DNA of 64,000 bases from Alcanivorax sp. (GTDB lineage Bacteria > Pseudomonadota > Gammaproteobacteria > Pseudomonadales > Alcanivoracaceae), in assembly GCF_017794965.1 (NCBI RefSeq), contig NZ_CP051240.1:3038001-3102000 (forward strand), in the 5' to 3' direction. Of this stretch, positions 1 to 9,377 are shown piece by piece. A model generated the notes under the pieces. That model worked only from the letters and a program-made list of their open reading frames with translations, was not told the DNA's origin and made no database searches. Position numbers and translations under genes: made by a program. Position 1 is the stretch's first letter; each line of letters starts with the position of its first letter.

Positions 1-570
1 ATGGCCAACTATTCTACCAGTGAATTCAAGTCTGGCTTGAAAGTCATGCTCGATGGCGATCCCTGCGCCATTATCGAGAACGAATTTGTGAAGCCGGGCA
101 AAGGCCAGGCGTTCAACCGTGTGAAGCTGCGTAACCTGAAATCCGGCAAGGTCTGGGAACGCACCTTCAAGTCTGGTGACTCCCTGGAGGGCGCCGACGT
201 GATGGACGTCTCCATGCAGTACCTGTACGCCGACGGCGAGTTCTGGCACTTCATGGATCAGACCACCTTCGAGCAAAAAGCCGCCGATGAGGCTGCCGTG
301 GGCGACGCCAAGCAGTGGCTGAAGGAAGAGGACGTGTGCGAGATCACCCTGTACAACGGTGAGCCGCTGTCCGTGAACCCGCCCAACTTCGTGGAACTGC
401 AGATCGTGGAAACCGATCCGGGCCTGAAGGGCGACACCGCCGGCACCGGTGGCAAGCCTGCCACCCTGTCCACTGGCGCGGTGGTACGGGTACCGCTGTT
501 TGTTCAGGAAGGCGAGATCGTCAAGGTCGACACCCGCACCGGTGACTACGTGGGCCGCATCAAAAGCTAA
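1..570 (+). CDS. efp: Translation elongation factor P
   Basis: EF-P enters the ribosomal E site and relieves stalling at proline stretches. The 189-residue protein has the usual bacterial length and its three-domain plan. The modifiable lysine is Lys34 in the loop KPGKGQ (residues 31-36), and the protein ends in the typical GDYVGRIKS. The ATG is the first base of the window, so promoter and ribosome site lie outside. The next gene, 7 bp downstream, is the EF-P lysyltransferase EpmA, so substrate and modifying enzyme are probably co-transcribed. That neighbour and Lys34 together argue for beta-lysylated EF-P rather than the arginine-rhamnosylated type. EpmB, which makes the beta-lysine, is not in the window. 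Confidence 0.98.
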   Translation: MANYSTSEFKSGLKVMLDGDPCAIIENEFVKPGKGQAFNRVKLRNLKSGKVWERTFKSGDSLEGADVMDVSMQYLYADGEFWHFMDQTTFEQKAADEAAVGDAKQWLKEEDVCEITLYNGEPLSVNPPNFVELQIVETDPGLKGDTAGTGGKPATLSTGAVVRVPLFVQEGEIVKVDTRTGDYVGRIKS

Positions 571-577
571 ACTGCTG

Positions 578-1534
578 ATGCCTGACGAGCCAACGCCAGT
601 GCATGACTGGCAGCCCACCGCCTCCATTGAGGCCATGAAAGCGCGCGCTGAGCTAATGAGCACAGTGCGCGCTTTTTTTGCTGGCCATAATGTGCTGGAA
701 GTCGATACCCCGCAGCTGGCCCATTTCGGGGTCAGCGACCTGCATATCCAGTGCATTCCGGTGCCAGGCTACGGTTACCTGCAAAGCTCGCCGGAATACC
801 ACATGAAACGGCTGTTGGCCGCTGGCAGCGGGCCGATCTATCAAGTCTGCAAGGCGTTCCGGGATGGCGAGGCCGGAGGCCGGCACAATCCCGAATTCAC
901 CATGCTGGAGTGGTACCGGCCGGGCTTTGTGCTCAAGGATCTGGTCGACGAATGCCTGGCCCTGTTCGCAGAGCTGTTTCCCGACGCCACCAGCCAGCAC
1001 TATCACTTCCGCGCCCTGTTCCACCAGGTTACCGGGTTGGACCCGCTGAAGGCGGACGACAAGGCGCTGGTGAAATATGCCGAGCAACACGGCGCGCCCA
1101 CGGGACTGGATAAAACCGCCGCCGTGGATTACCTGATGGCCACGCGGGTGGAAACCGCCCTGCCCGCCGACCAGCTTACCGTGGTCAGCGACTTCCCCGG
1201 CTGGGCCGCCGCCCTGGCCCAAACCCATGAAGATCAGGATGGGGCTGTGGTCGCCCGGCGCTTCGAGATTTACTACCGCGGGCTGGAACTGGCCAACGGC
1301 TATCAGGAACTCACCGAACCGCAAGAGCAATCGCGCCGCTTTCAGCAGGACAGCTCCCTGCGAAAACAGCAGGGACTCCCTCCCATGGCACCAGACACTC
1401 ACCTGCTGGCGGCCATGAATCACGGCCTCCCGGACTGCAGCGGCGTGGCCATGGGAGTAGAAAGGTTGCTCATGGCACAACAAAAGGCCGGCCGCATCGA
1501 TCAGGTCATCAGCTTCCCCTGGGATCGAGCCTAA
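578..1534 (+). CDS. epmA: EF-P beta-lysylation enzyme EpmA (truncated class II lysyl-tRNA synthetase)
   Basis: EpmA activates (R)-beta-lysine with ATP and attaches it to Lys34 of EF-P. The 318-residue protein corresponds to a class II lysyl-tRNA synthetase catalytic core without the N-terminal anticodon-binding OB domain, which is the hallmark of the family. Visible motifs are SPEYHMKRLL (residues 71-80), motif 2 FRDGE (94-98) followed by HNPEFTMLEWYR (103-114), and motif 3 near the C-terminus with GVAMGVERLLM. An upstream in-frame extension overlapping efp exists, but the ATG at 578, 7 bp after the efp stop, gives the normal family length. No strong hairpin follows immediately; a terminator-like hairpin lies at 1749-1781. 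Confidence 0.95.
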   Translation: MPDEPTPVHDWQPTASIEAMKARAELMSTVRAFFAGHNVLEVDTPQLAHFGVSDLHIQCIPVPGYGYLQSSPEYHMKRLLAAGSGPIYQVCKAFRDGEAGGRHNPEFTMLEWYRPGFVLKDLVDECLALFAELFPDATSQHYHFRALFHQVTGLDPLKADDKALVKYAEQHGAPTGLDKTAAVDYLMATRVETALPADQLTVVSDFPGWAAALAQTHEDQDGAVVARRFEIYYRGLELANGYQELTEPQEQSRRFQQDSSLRKQQGLPPMAPDTHLLAAMNHGLPDCSGVAMGVERLLMAQQKAGRIDQVISFPWDRA

Positions 1535-1748
1535 GCTCCCCCCCGTAAAGCACGCCCCCAAAATAAAAAGCTCATCGCGGATTAACGGGAATCGTCCACA
1601 GAAAAAAGCCGTCTTTAGCAGTGCCCTTTGTGCCCTCTGAGGTGAAAATGCTTTTGATCCTGGTCTGGGATCGCGCCGCCAGCGACGCTCCTACGGCAAA
1701 GGGGGGGGTTAAATCCACTACTGTCCCACATTTGACTTAGCGAAGTCC

Positions 1749-1781
1749 GAAACCCGCCAGGCTGGCAAGCCGGCGGGTTTC
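1749..1781. terminator. Candidate terminator hairpin downstream of epmA
   Basis: A perfect 10-bp stem GAAACCCGCC/GGCGGGTTTC encloses a short GC-rich loop and is followed by TCTCTGTTT. It lies 215 bp from the epmA stop, far for a simple terminator, so the role is inferred. Confidence 0.45.
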
Positions 1782-1839
1782 TCTGTTTAGGGGAACAGGA
1801 TTAAACCGCCGCATTTTGACTCTCGCAGATGCCTGTCTC

Positions 1840-1905
1840 GTGGGAGCCTGCTTGCAGGCGAATGTTGGTGCAGCAAGGGCTATTCGCTTGCAAGCAAGCT
1901 CCCAC
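1840..1905. repeat. REP pair, family A (REPIN-like)
   Basis: Two head-to-head copies of a 24-bp palindromic unit, 1840-1863 starting GTGGGAGCCTGCTTGC and its inverse at 1882-1905 ending GCAAGCAAGCTCCCAC, are separated by 18 bp. The layout is that of REPINs, pairs of inverted REP units. Related single or degenerate units occur near 10330-10385, 15874, 19709, 19887, 38824, 46421 and 46674-46741. No RAYT (REP-associated tyrosine transposase) gene is in the window. Confidence 0.75.
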
Positions 1906-2004
1906 AAGAGAAAACGCCTCCGCTTCCTCAGGACCTTCAGGAAACTGTGGGACAGCAGTGGGGTTAAATCAGGCTTTCCCGGAAATCCGCGATAAACCAA
2001 ACAA

Positions 2005-2101
2005 AAGGCCGCACCCCACTCCCGGACGCGGCCTCTTCGTTATCAGCACCAACAACCCACTCCCGCGAGCTATTCACTATTCACTGTTAACTATTCACTG
2101 C
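2005..2101. repeat. Heptad-armed element HAE-1 (right arm plus core)
   Basis: A GC-rich hairpin core at 2005-2033 (AGGCCGC ... GCGGCCT) is followed by an arm of 7-bp units at 2070-2101: CTATTCA, CTATTCA, CTGTTAA, CTATTCA. No clear left arm is seen. Core and units closely resemble HAE-20 and HAE-21. The arm ends 4 bp before the stop codon of the minus-strand hydrolase gene. Confidence 0.75.
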
Positions 2102-2105
2102 CTTT

Positions 2106-3023
2106 TCAAGCCATCGCAGGCTGCGCCACCGAATTGGCGCGACCTGCCGTCTCGGCGATCAGTTCGCCCATGCGATCCAGCAGGGACGGCGGAAAGTCAT
2201 GGCCCATGCCGGGAAGGATGGCCAGCCTGGCGCCGCGAATATGACGTGCCGAGGCCTTGCCTCCGGCAGGACGGATCAGCGGGTCGGCCCCACCGTGAAT
2301 GACCGTGGACGGACACTCAATCTTCTTCAGCCAGGGCGTGAGTGCGCCGGTGGCCACAATGCCCAGGAACTGGTTACGGATACCCAGCGGATTGATGCCC
2401 CGTGCCCAGCACTGGCGATAGATGTCCGCCAGCTCCTCGGTGCCCTGGGGCAGGGTGCCGGCCAACTTGGCCATCATGTCCAGACCGAAGGCAACAAACT
2501 CGTCTTCGGTCTCCACTTTTGCCCGCGGTGCCACCAGTGCCTTGAGGGCGGCCGGTTTCGGCGGGGGCACCAGGCGGCTGTTGTTGCTGGACATGATGGA
2601 GGTGAGTGACAACACCCGTTCAGGATACTTGCCCGCCATCAGCTGACTGATCATCCCCCCCATGGAAGCACCCACCAGATGAGCTCGGTCGACCTCCAGG
2701 GCATCCAGCAGGCCAACCGTGTCATCGACCATATCGTGCAAGGTGTAGGGCGCATCCACCGACAACCCGACATACCCACGCATAATAGCGGTCAGCGGCC
2801 CATGCTTGAGCCGGCGGCGAATCCGGGACGACTTGCCCACATCCCGGTTATCAAAGCGGATTACCCGGTAACCCCGCTCCACCAGGCTATCGAGCAGCGG
2901 CTCAGGCCAGAACACCATCTGGGCAGACAGGCCCATGACAAACACGATGGTTTCACCGGTTTCGGGGCCCCGGCTCTCGTAGAAGAGCTCGATCCCATTG
3001 CTGGATACGGTTCCTGACTGCAT
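2106..3023 (-). CDS. Alpha/beta hydrolase
   Basis: A 305-residue cytoplasmic alpha/beta hydrolase with no signal peptide. The nucleophile elbow is GASMGG with Ser120. The acid is probably the Asp of HGGADPLI, and the histidine is in GMGHDFPP near the C-terminus. The region FVMGLSAQMVFW (28-39) would supply the oxyanion hole, and RFDNRDVGKSS (56-66) is typical of esterase, lipase and epoxide-hydrolase-like members. Substrate cannot be told from sequence. It is divergent from another hydrolase at 3232, about 210 bp away; the two share the fold but not a close family. The stop lies next to heptad element HAE-1. Confidence 0.85.
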   Translation of the reverse strand: MQSGTVSSNGIELFYESRGPETGETIVFVMGLSAQMVFWPEPLLDSLVERGYRVIRFDNRDVGKSSRIRRRLKHGPLTAIMRGYVGLSVDAPYTLHDMVDDTVGLLDALEVDRAHLVGASMGGMISQLMAGKYPERVLSLTSIMSSNNSRLVPPPKPAALKALVAPRAKVETEDEFVAFGLDMMAKLAGTLPQGTEELADIYRQCWARGINPLGIRNQFLGIVATGALTPWLKKIECPSTVIHGGADPLIRPAGGKASARHIRGARLAILPGMGHDFPPSLLDRMGELIAETAGRANSVAQPAMA

Positions 3024-3231
3024 GACGGGCCTCTGTTGTTTTTGACTGCTGTTTTATTCAATGGGGCAACATAGAAAAGCTACTCCGGTACCACAAGGGT
3101 GGCAACGCCGATTGGCCTGTTCTGCCTAAAGCTGACCTTGTGTCACCTCAGACTGGCCTCTTCACCCCTGCCAATCCGCAGAGCCGGCCTTTAAGGTAGA
3201 GCCAACAATAACAACGCAGCGGAACCTGTTC

Positions 3232-4125
3232 ATGAGCATCCAGGCCACTCTGATCAAGGCAGTTACCCGCCGGACCATCAAACGCTCCGGCCTCAACGAA
3301 GCACAGCTGGTGCGCCATCTGCGCAAGGTCTTCAACAATTCCCCCTCGCTGACTCTGATGCCGTTCGGCGTCAAACTCAGCCAGGTCAGCCAGCCCGGCT
3401 TCGAGGGGGACCGCCTCAGCGTCAAAGATCCGCAGACAACGGTACTTTATATCCATGGGGGCGCCTATATCGGCGGCGTGACCAAGACCTATCACAATAT
3501 GGCGGGCCGACTGGCCAAACAGCTTGACGGTGAGGTCTATCTGGCCACCTACCCGTTCGCCCCGGAACACCCTTTCCCGGCGGCGGTGAACCGGGTGCTG
3601 GAAGCCTATGAATATCTGTTGGGGCTGGGGAAACGTCCCGAGGACATCGTCATCGCCGGCGACTCGGCCGGCGGCGGCCTGACTCTGGCCACCCTGCTGC
3701 ATATTCGTGACAAGGGGCTCGCCCAACCCCGCTGTGCAGTCACCCTCTCTCCGGGCAGTAATTGCTTTCCGGATGATGCCATTCTGGACGCGCTGGACCC
3801 CAGCGACGCCATGCTCTCCGCGGATATCATCCGCACCGTGATCGATATCTATGTGCCCGACGCGGAACAGCGCAGCCACCCTTATGCGTCACCCTGCCTG
3901 GGTGACTACACCGGCATCTGCCCACTGATGATCACCGTGAGTACCGATGAAGTGCTCTACGCTGACGCCAAGCGCGTTCGTCAGGCCGCCGAGCAAAGCG
4001 GCGTGGCGGTGGAATGGCTGGAACGGGGCGGACTCTTCCATGTCTGGCCAGTGATGGCTCCCTTCCTGCCAGAGGCTCGCCACGATCTGAAAAAGATCAG
4101 CGCCTTTATCCGTCGCCACGGATGA
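3232..4125 (+). CDS. Esterase/lipase of the hormone-sensitive-lipase (HSL) family
   Basis: A 297-residue alpha/beta hydrolase of the bacterial HSL (type IV) esterase group. The oxyanion motif HGGA is at residues 75-78 and the nucleophile motif GDSAGGG carries Ser145. The acid is probably the Asp in STDEVLYADA and the histidine lies in GLFHVWPV. There is no signal peptide, so it is expected to be cytoplasmic. Family members hydrolyse short- to medium-chain acyl esters; the natural substrate is unknown. A weak GGA ribosome site precedes the ATG. The next gene is a third alpha/beta hydrolase on the same strand, 191 bp on. Confidence 0.88.
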   Translation: MSIQATLIKAVTRRTIKRSGLNEAQLVRHLRKVFNNSPSLTLMPFGVKLSQVSQPGFEGDRLSVKDPQTTVLYIHGGAYIGGVTKTYHNMAGRLAKQLDGEVYLATYPFAPEHPFPAAVNRVLEAYEYLLGLGKRPEDIVIAGDSAGGGLTLATLLHIRDKGLAQPRCAVTLSPGSNCFPDDAILDALDPSDAMLSADIIRTVIDIYVPDAEQRSHPYASPCLGDYTGICPLMITVSTDEVLYADAKRVRQAAEQSGVAVEWLERGGLFHVWPVMAPFLPEARHDLKKISAFIRRHG

Positions 4126-4316
4126 CTACTTGAAACCGACAAAAACGGTAAACAACCCGGATGCATTCGGTCATTGCAGGCACTCCGGTAGCGGCGTCTA
4201 CTGAAACCCGGCATAGCGTGCGGACATGGCACGCTTATCTGCCGTCAGATCCAGATTGTATTGCTGCCGCCGGGCCGGACGGCAGCCACTGACGCCAATG
4301 ATAAAAGGAGGCAGCG

Positions 4317-5546
4317 ATGACCGAGTGGCCTCGCATCAAGCCCACGGATTACTGCAACGAAGATCTCCCCAGGCTGACCCAGCCCTGGTGGCAAACTCTG
4401 CCGCGTCATTTTCATGCCCTGCCTGACCACTTTCTGGCGGATAACGATACCCGCTGGCGCATCGACTACACCGCCACCCTGGATACGGTGGCCCGTACCG
4501 GCCTGGCTTGTCTGGCCGGCGCTGCCGCCCTGCCAGCCAGCCTCAATTTCCGCCAGCAAAAAGAGGAACGGGAGCTGGTGCGGTTTTACCAGTCGTTCCT
4601 GGACAGCGGCGACCCACAGTCATTCTTCACCGCCCCGCGGCAGCAGCCGCGCATCCAGCCATCACCGGTGGCCAACTACCATTACCAGCCCGAGGACGGA
4701 CAGGCTCGGACCCTGAGTTTTCAATCACCGTTTGAACCTCACAACCCGGCCCTGCGCGATCGTTACCTTGGCCACCAGCGCAACCGCACCGCCTGGGCAC
4801 AACACTGGAAACATAACGACGGGCCCCGGCCCACCCTGATCATGATCCACGGTTTTGTGGCCGACCCTTACTGGCTGAACACCCGCTGGCTGGCCCTGCC
4901 CTGGTTCTACAAACAGGGCTTTGATGTACTGCTCTATACCTTGCCGTTCCATGGCCGTCGCAAGGGCACGTTGGCGCCCTTCAGCGGCGCCCAGTTCTTC
5001 AGTCAGGGCATGGCCATGCTCAATGAAACCTTTGCCCACGCCATCCATGACCTGCGTATCTTCATGAACTATCTGCGCGAGGGCGGCACACCGGCCATGG
5101 GCGTCACCGGTATTTCCCTGGGTGGCTACACCACCGGGCTGCTCTCCTCGCTGGAAAAGGATCTGGCGTTTGCCATTCCCAATGTGCCACTGGTAAGCAT
5201 CATGGACCTGATGAAAAGCTGGTTCCCGGTGAATTTGCAGTTTCCGCTGTTCCACAAAGTCTATGACACGGACATGGCGGGCCTGCGCAAATTGACCGCG
5301 CTGCATTCCCCCCTGACCTGGCCCTGCCAGATCCCCCAATCCGGGCGCATGATCATCGGTGGTGCCGGGGACCGGTTTGCCCCGCCCAAGCATACCGATC
5401 TGCTTCGTCAGCACTGGAACGATTGCAATGTACACTGGTTCCCGGGCAACCATCTGTTGCACCTTGATCAGGGTTGTTACCTGCGAACCATGCGGGATTT
5501 CATGCGCGATGCACTGGAAGAAAAGGCGGTAAAATTGAGCGCGTAG
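4317..5546 (+). CDS. Alpha/beta hydrolase, ABHD18-like
   Basis: A 409-residue hydrolase much longer than a minimal alpha/beta fold, with roughly 160 residues before the core. The core begins with MIHGFVADPYWL (oxyanion region), the nucleophile elbow is GISLGGY around Ser267, and GGAGDRFAPP and FPGNHLLHLDQG supply the probable Asp and His. The arrangement resembles ABHD18-type proteins of unknown function (family inference by eye). No signal peptide is seen. AAAGGAGGCAGCG directly before the ATG is a strong ribosome site. It is the third hydrolase in a row and could act in lipid or polyester turnover, but nothing in the sequence fixes the substrate. Confidence 0.8.
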   Translation: MTEWPRIKPTDYCNEDLPRLTQPWWQTLPRHFHALPDHFLADNDTRWRIDYTATLDTVARTGLACLAGAAALPASLNFRQQKEERELVRFYQSFLDSGDPQSFFTAPRQQPRIQPSPVANYHYQPEDGQARTLSFQSPFEPHNPALRDRYLGHQRNRTAWAQHWKHNDGPRPTLIMIHGFVADPYWLNTRWLALPWFYKQGFDVLLYTLPFHGRRKGTLAPFSGAQFFSQGMAMLNETFAHAIHDLRIFMNYLREGGTPAMGVTGISLGGYTTGLLSSLEKDLAFAIPNVPLVSIMDLMKSWFPVNLQFPLFHKVYDTDMAGLRKLTALHSPLTWPCQIPQSGRMIIGGAGDRFAPPKHTDLLRQHWNDCNVHWFPGNHLLHLDQGCYLRTMRDFMRDALEEKAVKLSA

Positions 5547-5555
5547 AAAATTTGG

Positions 5556-5590
5556 GGCGAGTTGCGAGTTGCGAAGATCAAAACCGGGAC
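5556..5590 (+). repeat. Heptad-armed element HAE-2 (fragment)
   Basis: Directly after the hydrolase stop lie the units GCGAGTT, GCGAGTT, GCGAAGA followed by TCAAAACC. The same run, read on the other strand, ends the right arm of HAE-5 near 15327-15355, so this looks like one arm of the GAGTTTC class. I do not find an intact partner arm nearby. Confidence 0.55.
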
Positions 5591-5665
5591 ATTAAACATC
5601 CGCAAGGTTTGGTTTTCACTCTGCGATCCCGGTGGTGAACAACCAGACCGTCCACCCACCGGACT

Positions 5666-5752
5666 CGTAGGGCGGAAATTGGCGAATGCCAATCTCCGCC
5701 ATCAGCACCAACGAAAAGGCGGAGATCGGCTCACGCCGATTTCCGCCCTACG
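5666..5752. repeat. REP pair, family B (inverted)
   Basis: Two inverted 35-bp palindromic units occupy 5666-5700 (CGTAGGGCGGAAATTGG...) and 5718-5752 (...ATTTCCGCCCTACG), separated by 17 bp. A third copy of the unit is at 6537-6571. The pair follows the hydrolase gene and precedes the convergent DUF502 gene. Family B shares no sequence with family A. Confidence 0.8.
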
Positions 5753-5844
5753 CCTCAACGGGACAACCTGAAGTTTTGACCTTCCACGCCCCCGTGCGGA
5801 GTTCCTTCCAGGGGACGCCTGCAGCGGCTTCGTAGTCAGGCCGA

Positions 5845-6477
5845 TCACCCCGCAGGCTTGTCGGTCTTGAACAGGGATGCGGTGCCAGCGCCGCAGGACA
5901 CCACGGTTTTCATCATACTTTCCACGCCGATTTCCGGGTGCAGCTCCACCAGACTTTCTTCCACGTGGTAGATGAAGCCACTGGTGGGGTTGGGGCCAGT
6001 GGGGACAAATACCGTGACATGTCCATCATCGTGGCGGGAGGTGACCAGCGCGGTCACGGACACATCTACCTGCTTTCCATAGAGCCATACCCGCGCCACT
6101 TCGCCACGACTGAACGGGCTGTCACTACTGTTGCCCATCAGCTGGGCAATCACTTCACGCACCGTCACATAGCCGGGCAGGCGGCTCATCACGTTCTCTT
6201 CCCACTGCTGCCACAACCAGCTACCCAGCCGGGTTGCCACCAGGGTGCCAACCAGAAAACACAGCACCAGCACCGCCAGAAACGCCAACCAGTCCGCCAC
6301 GAACTTGGGGAGTCCGAAGGCGTTGATGAACACCGAGGTAAACGGCGCAATCATCTCCGTCACCGTCTGGTAGATCCAGCGGAAGAAGAACACGATGATG
6401 GAAATGGGCAGCAGGATGGTCAGGCCACCCAGCAGGGATTTGCGGATAAAGAACCAGACACGTCGGTTGGCGGTCAT
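5845..6477 (-). CDS. DUF502 family inner-membrane protein
   Basis: A 210-residue DUF502 protein. Two hydrophobic segments are evident: residues about 13-32 (SLLGGLTILLPISIIVFF) and about 54-76 (WLAFLAVLVLCFLVGTLVA). The soluble remainder carries the conserved stretch PGYVTVREVIAQL and VFVPTGPNPTSGF, typical of the family. Function is unknown. A TTG at 6522 would add 15 residues, but the ATG at 6477 is preceded by AGAGG and fits family length. It lies downstream of greB on the same strand, with 89 bp and a REP unit between them. Confidence 0.85.
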   Translation of the reverse strand: MTANRRVWFFIRKSLLGGLTILLPISIIVFFFRWIYQTVTEMIAPFTSVFINAFGLPKFVADWLAFLAVLVLCFLVGTLVATRLGSWLWQQWEENVMSRLPGYVTVREVIAQLMGNSSDSPFSRGEVARVWLYGKQVDVSVTALVTSRHDDGHVTVFVPTGPNPTSGFIYHVEESLVELHPEIGVESMMKTVVSCGAGTASLFKTDKPAG

Positions 6478-6536
6478 GGAAAGAATATTCCTCTGTTCAC
6501 AGGGCGAAAATTGTCTCGGCAATCGCCGCCGGCTAT

Positions 6537-6571
6537 GGCGGAGATGGGCTCACGCCCATTTCCGCCCTACG
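6537..6571. repeat. REP unit, family B (single), overlapping the greB stop
   Basis: A 35-bp palindromic unit nearly identical to 5718-5752 (GGCGGAGATGGGCTCACGCC... then ATTTCCGCCCTACG). On the minus strand the TAG stop codon of greB is part of this unit (the TAG in CGTAGGGCGG), so the repeat reaches the end of the coding sequence. Confidence 0.8.
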
Positions 6572-7070
6572 TTTCGGCATACCAGATGCGGTTAATGAAA
6601 AGACAACGTTCACCCGCCGGGGTTCTCACTGCCACCTCATCATCCACCTGTTTCTTGAGCAAGGCCCGTGCCAGTGGCGCATCAATGCTGATGTACCCCC
6701 TGGCGGAATCGGTTTCGTCGGGCCCTACCAGCCGGTAGGTTTCCAGATCGCCGTCTTCGTTTTCCAACTCCACCCAGGCGCCAAAAAACACCTTGCTCTG
6801 ATCTTCCGGCAAACGGTCCACCACCGTCATGTCATCCAGGCGCTTGCTGAGAAAGCGCACCCGCCGATCAATCTCGCGCAGCTGCTTCTTGCCGTAGATG
6901 TATTCGGCATTCTCGGACCGATCCCCCTGGGCGGCGGCTTCCTGCACCGCCTGGGTCACTTCCGGGCGCTTCACCTTCCACAGGTACTGCAACTCGTCAT
7001 TGAGCGTTTTATAGCCTTCGGCAGTGATGTACTTGGAGGCAGGTTTGCCCTTTGGTCGCCAACGCCCCAT
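6567..7070 (-). CDS. greB: Transcription elongation factor GreB
   Basis: GreB enters the RNA polymerase secondary channel and stimulates cleavage of backtracked RNA. The 167-residue protein starts MGRWRPKGKP, as GreB (not GreA) does. Its N-terminal coiled coil carries the tip sequence GDRSENAEY (residues 49-57), followed by the basic stretch KKQLREIDRRVRFL. The C-terminal FKBP-like domain follows from about residue 85. The stop codon lies in a family B REP unit, and the last residues YAET precede it. The VOC gene starts 31 bp upstream on the same strand. Confidence 0.95.
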   Translation of the reverse strand: MGRWRPKGKPASKYITAEGYKTLNDELQYLWKVKRPEVTQAVQEAAAQGDRSENAEYIYGKKQLREIDRRVRFLSKRLDDMTVVDRLPEDQSKVFFGAWVELENEDGDLETYRLVGPDETDSARGYISIDAPLARALLKKQVDDEVAVRTPAGERCLFINRIWYAET

Positions 7071-7101
7071 GCCCTATACCTCAGCTCTTAAACTTCGGCT
7101 C

Positions 7102-7524
7102 TTAAACTTCAAAAATGCGATCCAGCTCACGCAACCCCTTGAACTCCAGCACATTGCCGGTGGGATCCTGGACAAAGAAGGTGCCCTGCTCGGCCGGCTG
7201 GCCCACAAAACGTTCCCGGGGCTTGAGCAGAAATGGCCAGTCGTGCTCATAGATCCGCTCCACCAGAATTTCCCAGGTGGCAAAATCCAGCACCACACCG
7301 AAATGCGGCATGGGCACCGGGTGGCCATCCACGTCGCTGTAGCCCTGGATCGGGGTCAGATTCTCGCCCTTGTGCAGGGACAATTGATGGCCATGCAGGT
7401 CAATATCAATCCAGTTGGGCGCATCCCGCCCACGGCGGCCACCGATCACGCGGCAGTAAAAATCCGCCGCGTCTTCCAGATCATTTACCAGAAAGGCCAG
7501 ATGAAAGGCCGGCTGTTTTTCCAT
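7102..7524 (-). CDS. VOC-superfamily (glyoxalase/dioxygenase-like) protein
   Basis: A 140-residue single vicinal-oxygen-chelate module pair. It begins HLAFLVNDLEDAADFY, the standard first beta-alpha unit, and the second unit begins HFGVVLDFATW. Potential metal ligands are His8, the His of PHFGV and the Glu of NVLEFKGL, matching the His/His/Glu pattern of many VOC enzymes. The match NWIDIDLHGHQLSLH resembles uncharacterised family members rather than glyoxalase I. Substrate unknown. It lies 31 bp upstream of greB on the same strand. Confidence 0.85.
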   Translation of the reverse strand: MEKQPAFHLAFLVNDLEDAADFYCRVIGGRRGRDAPNWIDIDLHGHQLSLHKGENLTPIQGYSDVDGHPVPMPHFGVVLDFATWEILVERIYEHDWPFLLKPRERFVGQPAEQGTFFVQDPTGNVLEFKGLRELDRIFEV

Positions 7525-7604
7525 TATCCACTGCTCTTGCTAAACTCACGCGAACCAGCTTGATGCCAGGACCACCCTCGAAGAGTGGCAGGCGGTGAAC
7601 AAGT

Positions 7605-8840
<1,236 letters not shown>

Positions 8841-8869
8841 GTCTTCAGCCCTCTTGCAGGACCCGGACC

Positions 8870-8907
8870 GGCTCCCTTTATAATGCATACACACTATAAA
8901 GGGAGCC
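8870..8907. promoter_or_regulatory. Perfect 13-bp inverted repeat before the MarR gene
   Basis: GGCTCCCTTTATA (8870-8882) is exactly mirrored by TATAAAGGGAGCC (8895-8907) around a 12-bp centre. The right half contains the ribosome-binding GGGAG of the MarR gene. The centre and its edge include ATACACACTATA, whose TAGTGT half-site recurs in front of the hydrolase at 9361. It may act as an operator, an RNA hairpin that hides the ribosome site, or both. Confidence 0.55.
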
Positions 8908-8912
8908 CCCCC

Positions 8913-9377
8913 ATGTCATCACGCAACACCCCGGCTGCACTCTCCCCGGAAACGGTGGGCCTGCAATGTGCAGCGCTGCATTCCCGAGTACTGTCGCGAT
9001 TGGTGACCCGCCTCTACAACCAGCACCTCAATGACAGCGGGCTGCGTGTCACCCAATTCTCCGTGCTCAACGCCATCAAGGCCCGGCCACCCGAGTCCAT
9101 TTTCCAGCTGGCCGAACTCCTTGGCATGGAGCGTACCTCCCTGCAACGCACCGTGGACAAGCTGATCGAGAAAGGCCTGGTGGCATCCGAACCCACCGGC
9201 AACAAACGCGCTCTGGGCCTGTCTCTCACCCCCGCGGGTGAGACCTGCTATCAGCAGGCACTGGCAGGCTGGCAGGCCGCGCAGCAGCATTTCGAGTCAC
9301 TGGTGGGCAAGAAAAGCTGGCAACAGATGTCCTCCGAACTGCGCCGCTTCAGCCACCAGGTCAAGCAGGAACTCTGA
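8913..9377 (+). CDS. MarR family transcriptional regulator
   Basis: A 154-residue winged-helix regulator. The recognition region FQLAELLGMERTSLQRTVDKLIEKGLVA and the wing GNKRALGLSLTPAG are characteristic of MarR proteins, which usually bind palindromes in their own and neighbouring promoters and are released by small aromatic or oxidative ligands. The ATG at 8913 follows GGGAG and the inverted repeat; the earlier ATG at 8883 sits inside the repeat and lacks a ribosome site. The 3' end overlaps the convergent hydrolase gene by 17 bp. Confidence 0.9.
   Translation: MSSRNTPAALSPETVGLQCAALHSRVLSRLVTRLYNQHLNDSGLRVTQFSVLNAIKARPPESIFQLAELLGMERTSLQRTVDKLIEKGLVASEPTGNKRALGLSLTPAGETCYQQALAGWQAAQQHFESLVGKKSWQQMSSELRRFSHQVKQEL

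Larger units (their letters stand above)
1535..2105. other. Intergenic region with hairpin, REP pair and a heptad element
   Basis: No gene is supported in this 571-bp gap. It contains a terminator-like hairpin at 1749-1781 (GAAACCCGCC paired with GGCGGGTTTC), an inverted REP pair at 1840-1905, and a heptad-armed element at 2005-2101. Apparent reading frames here run through the repeats and have no recognisable product. Confidence 0.7.
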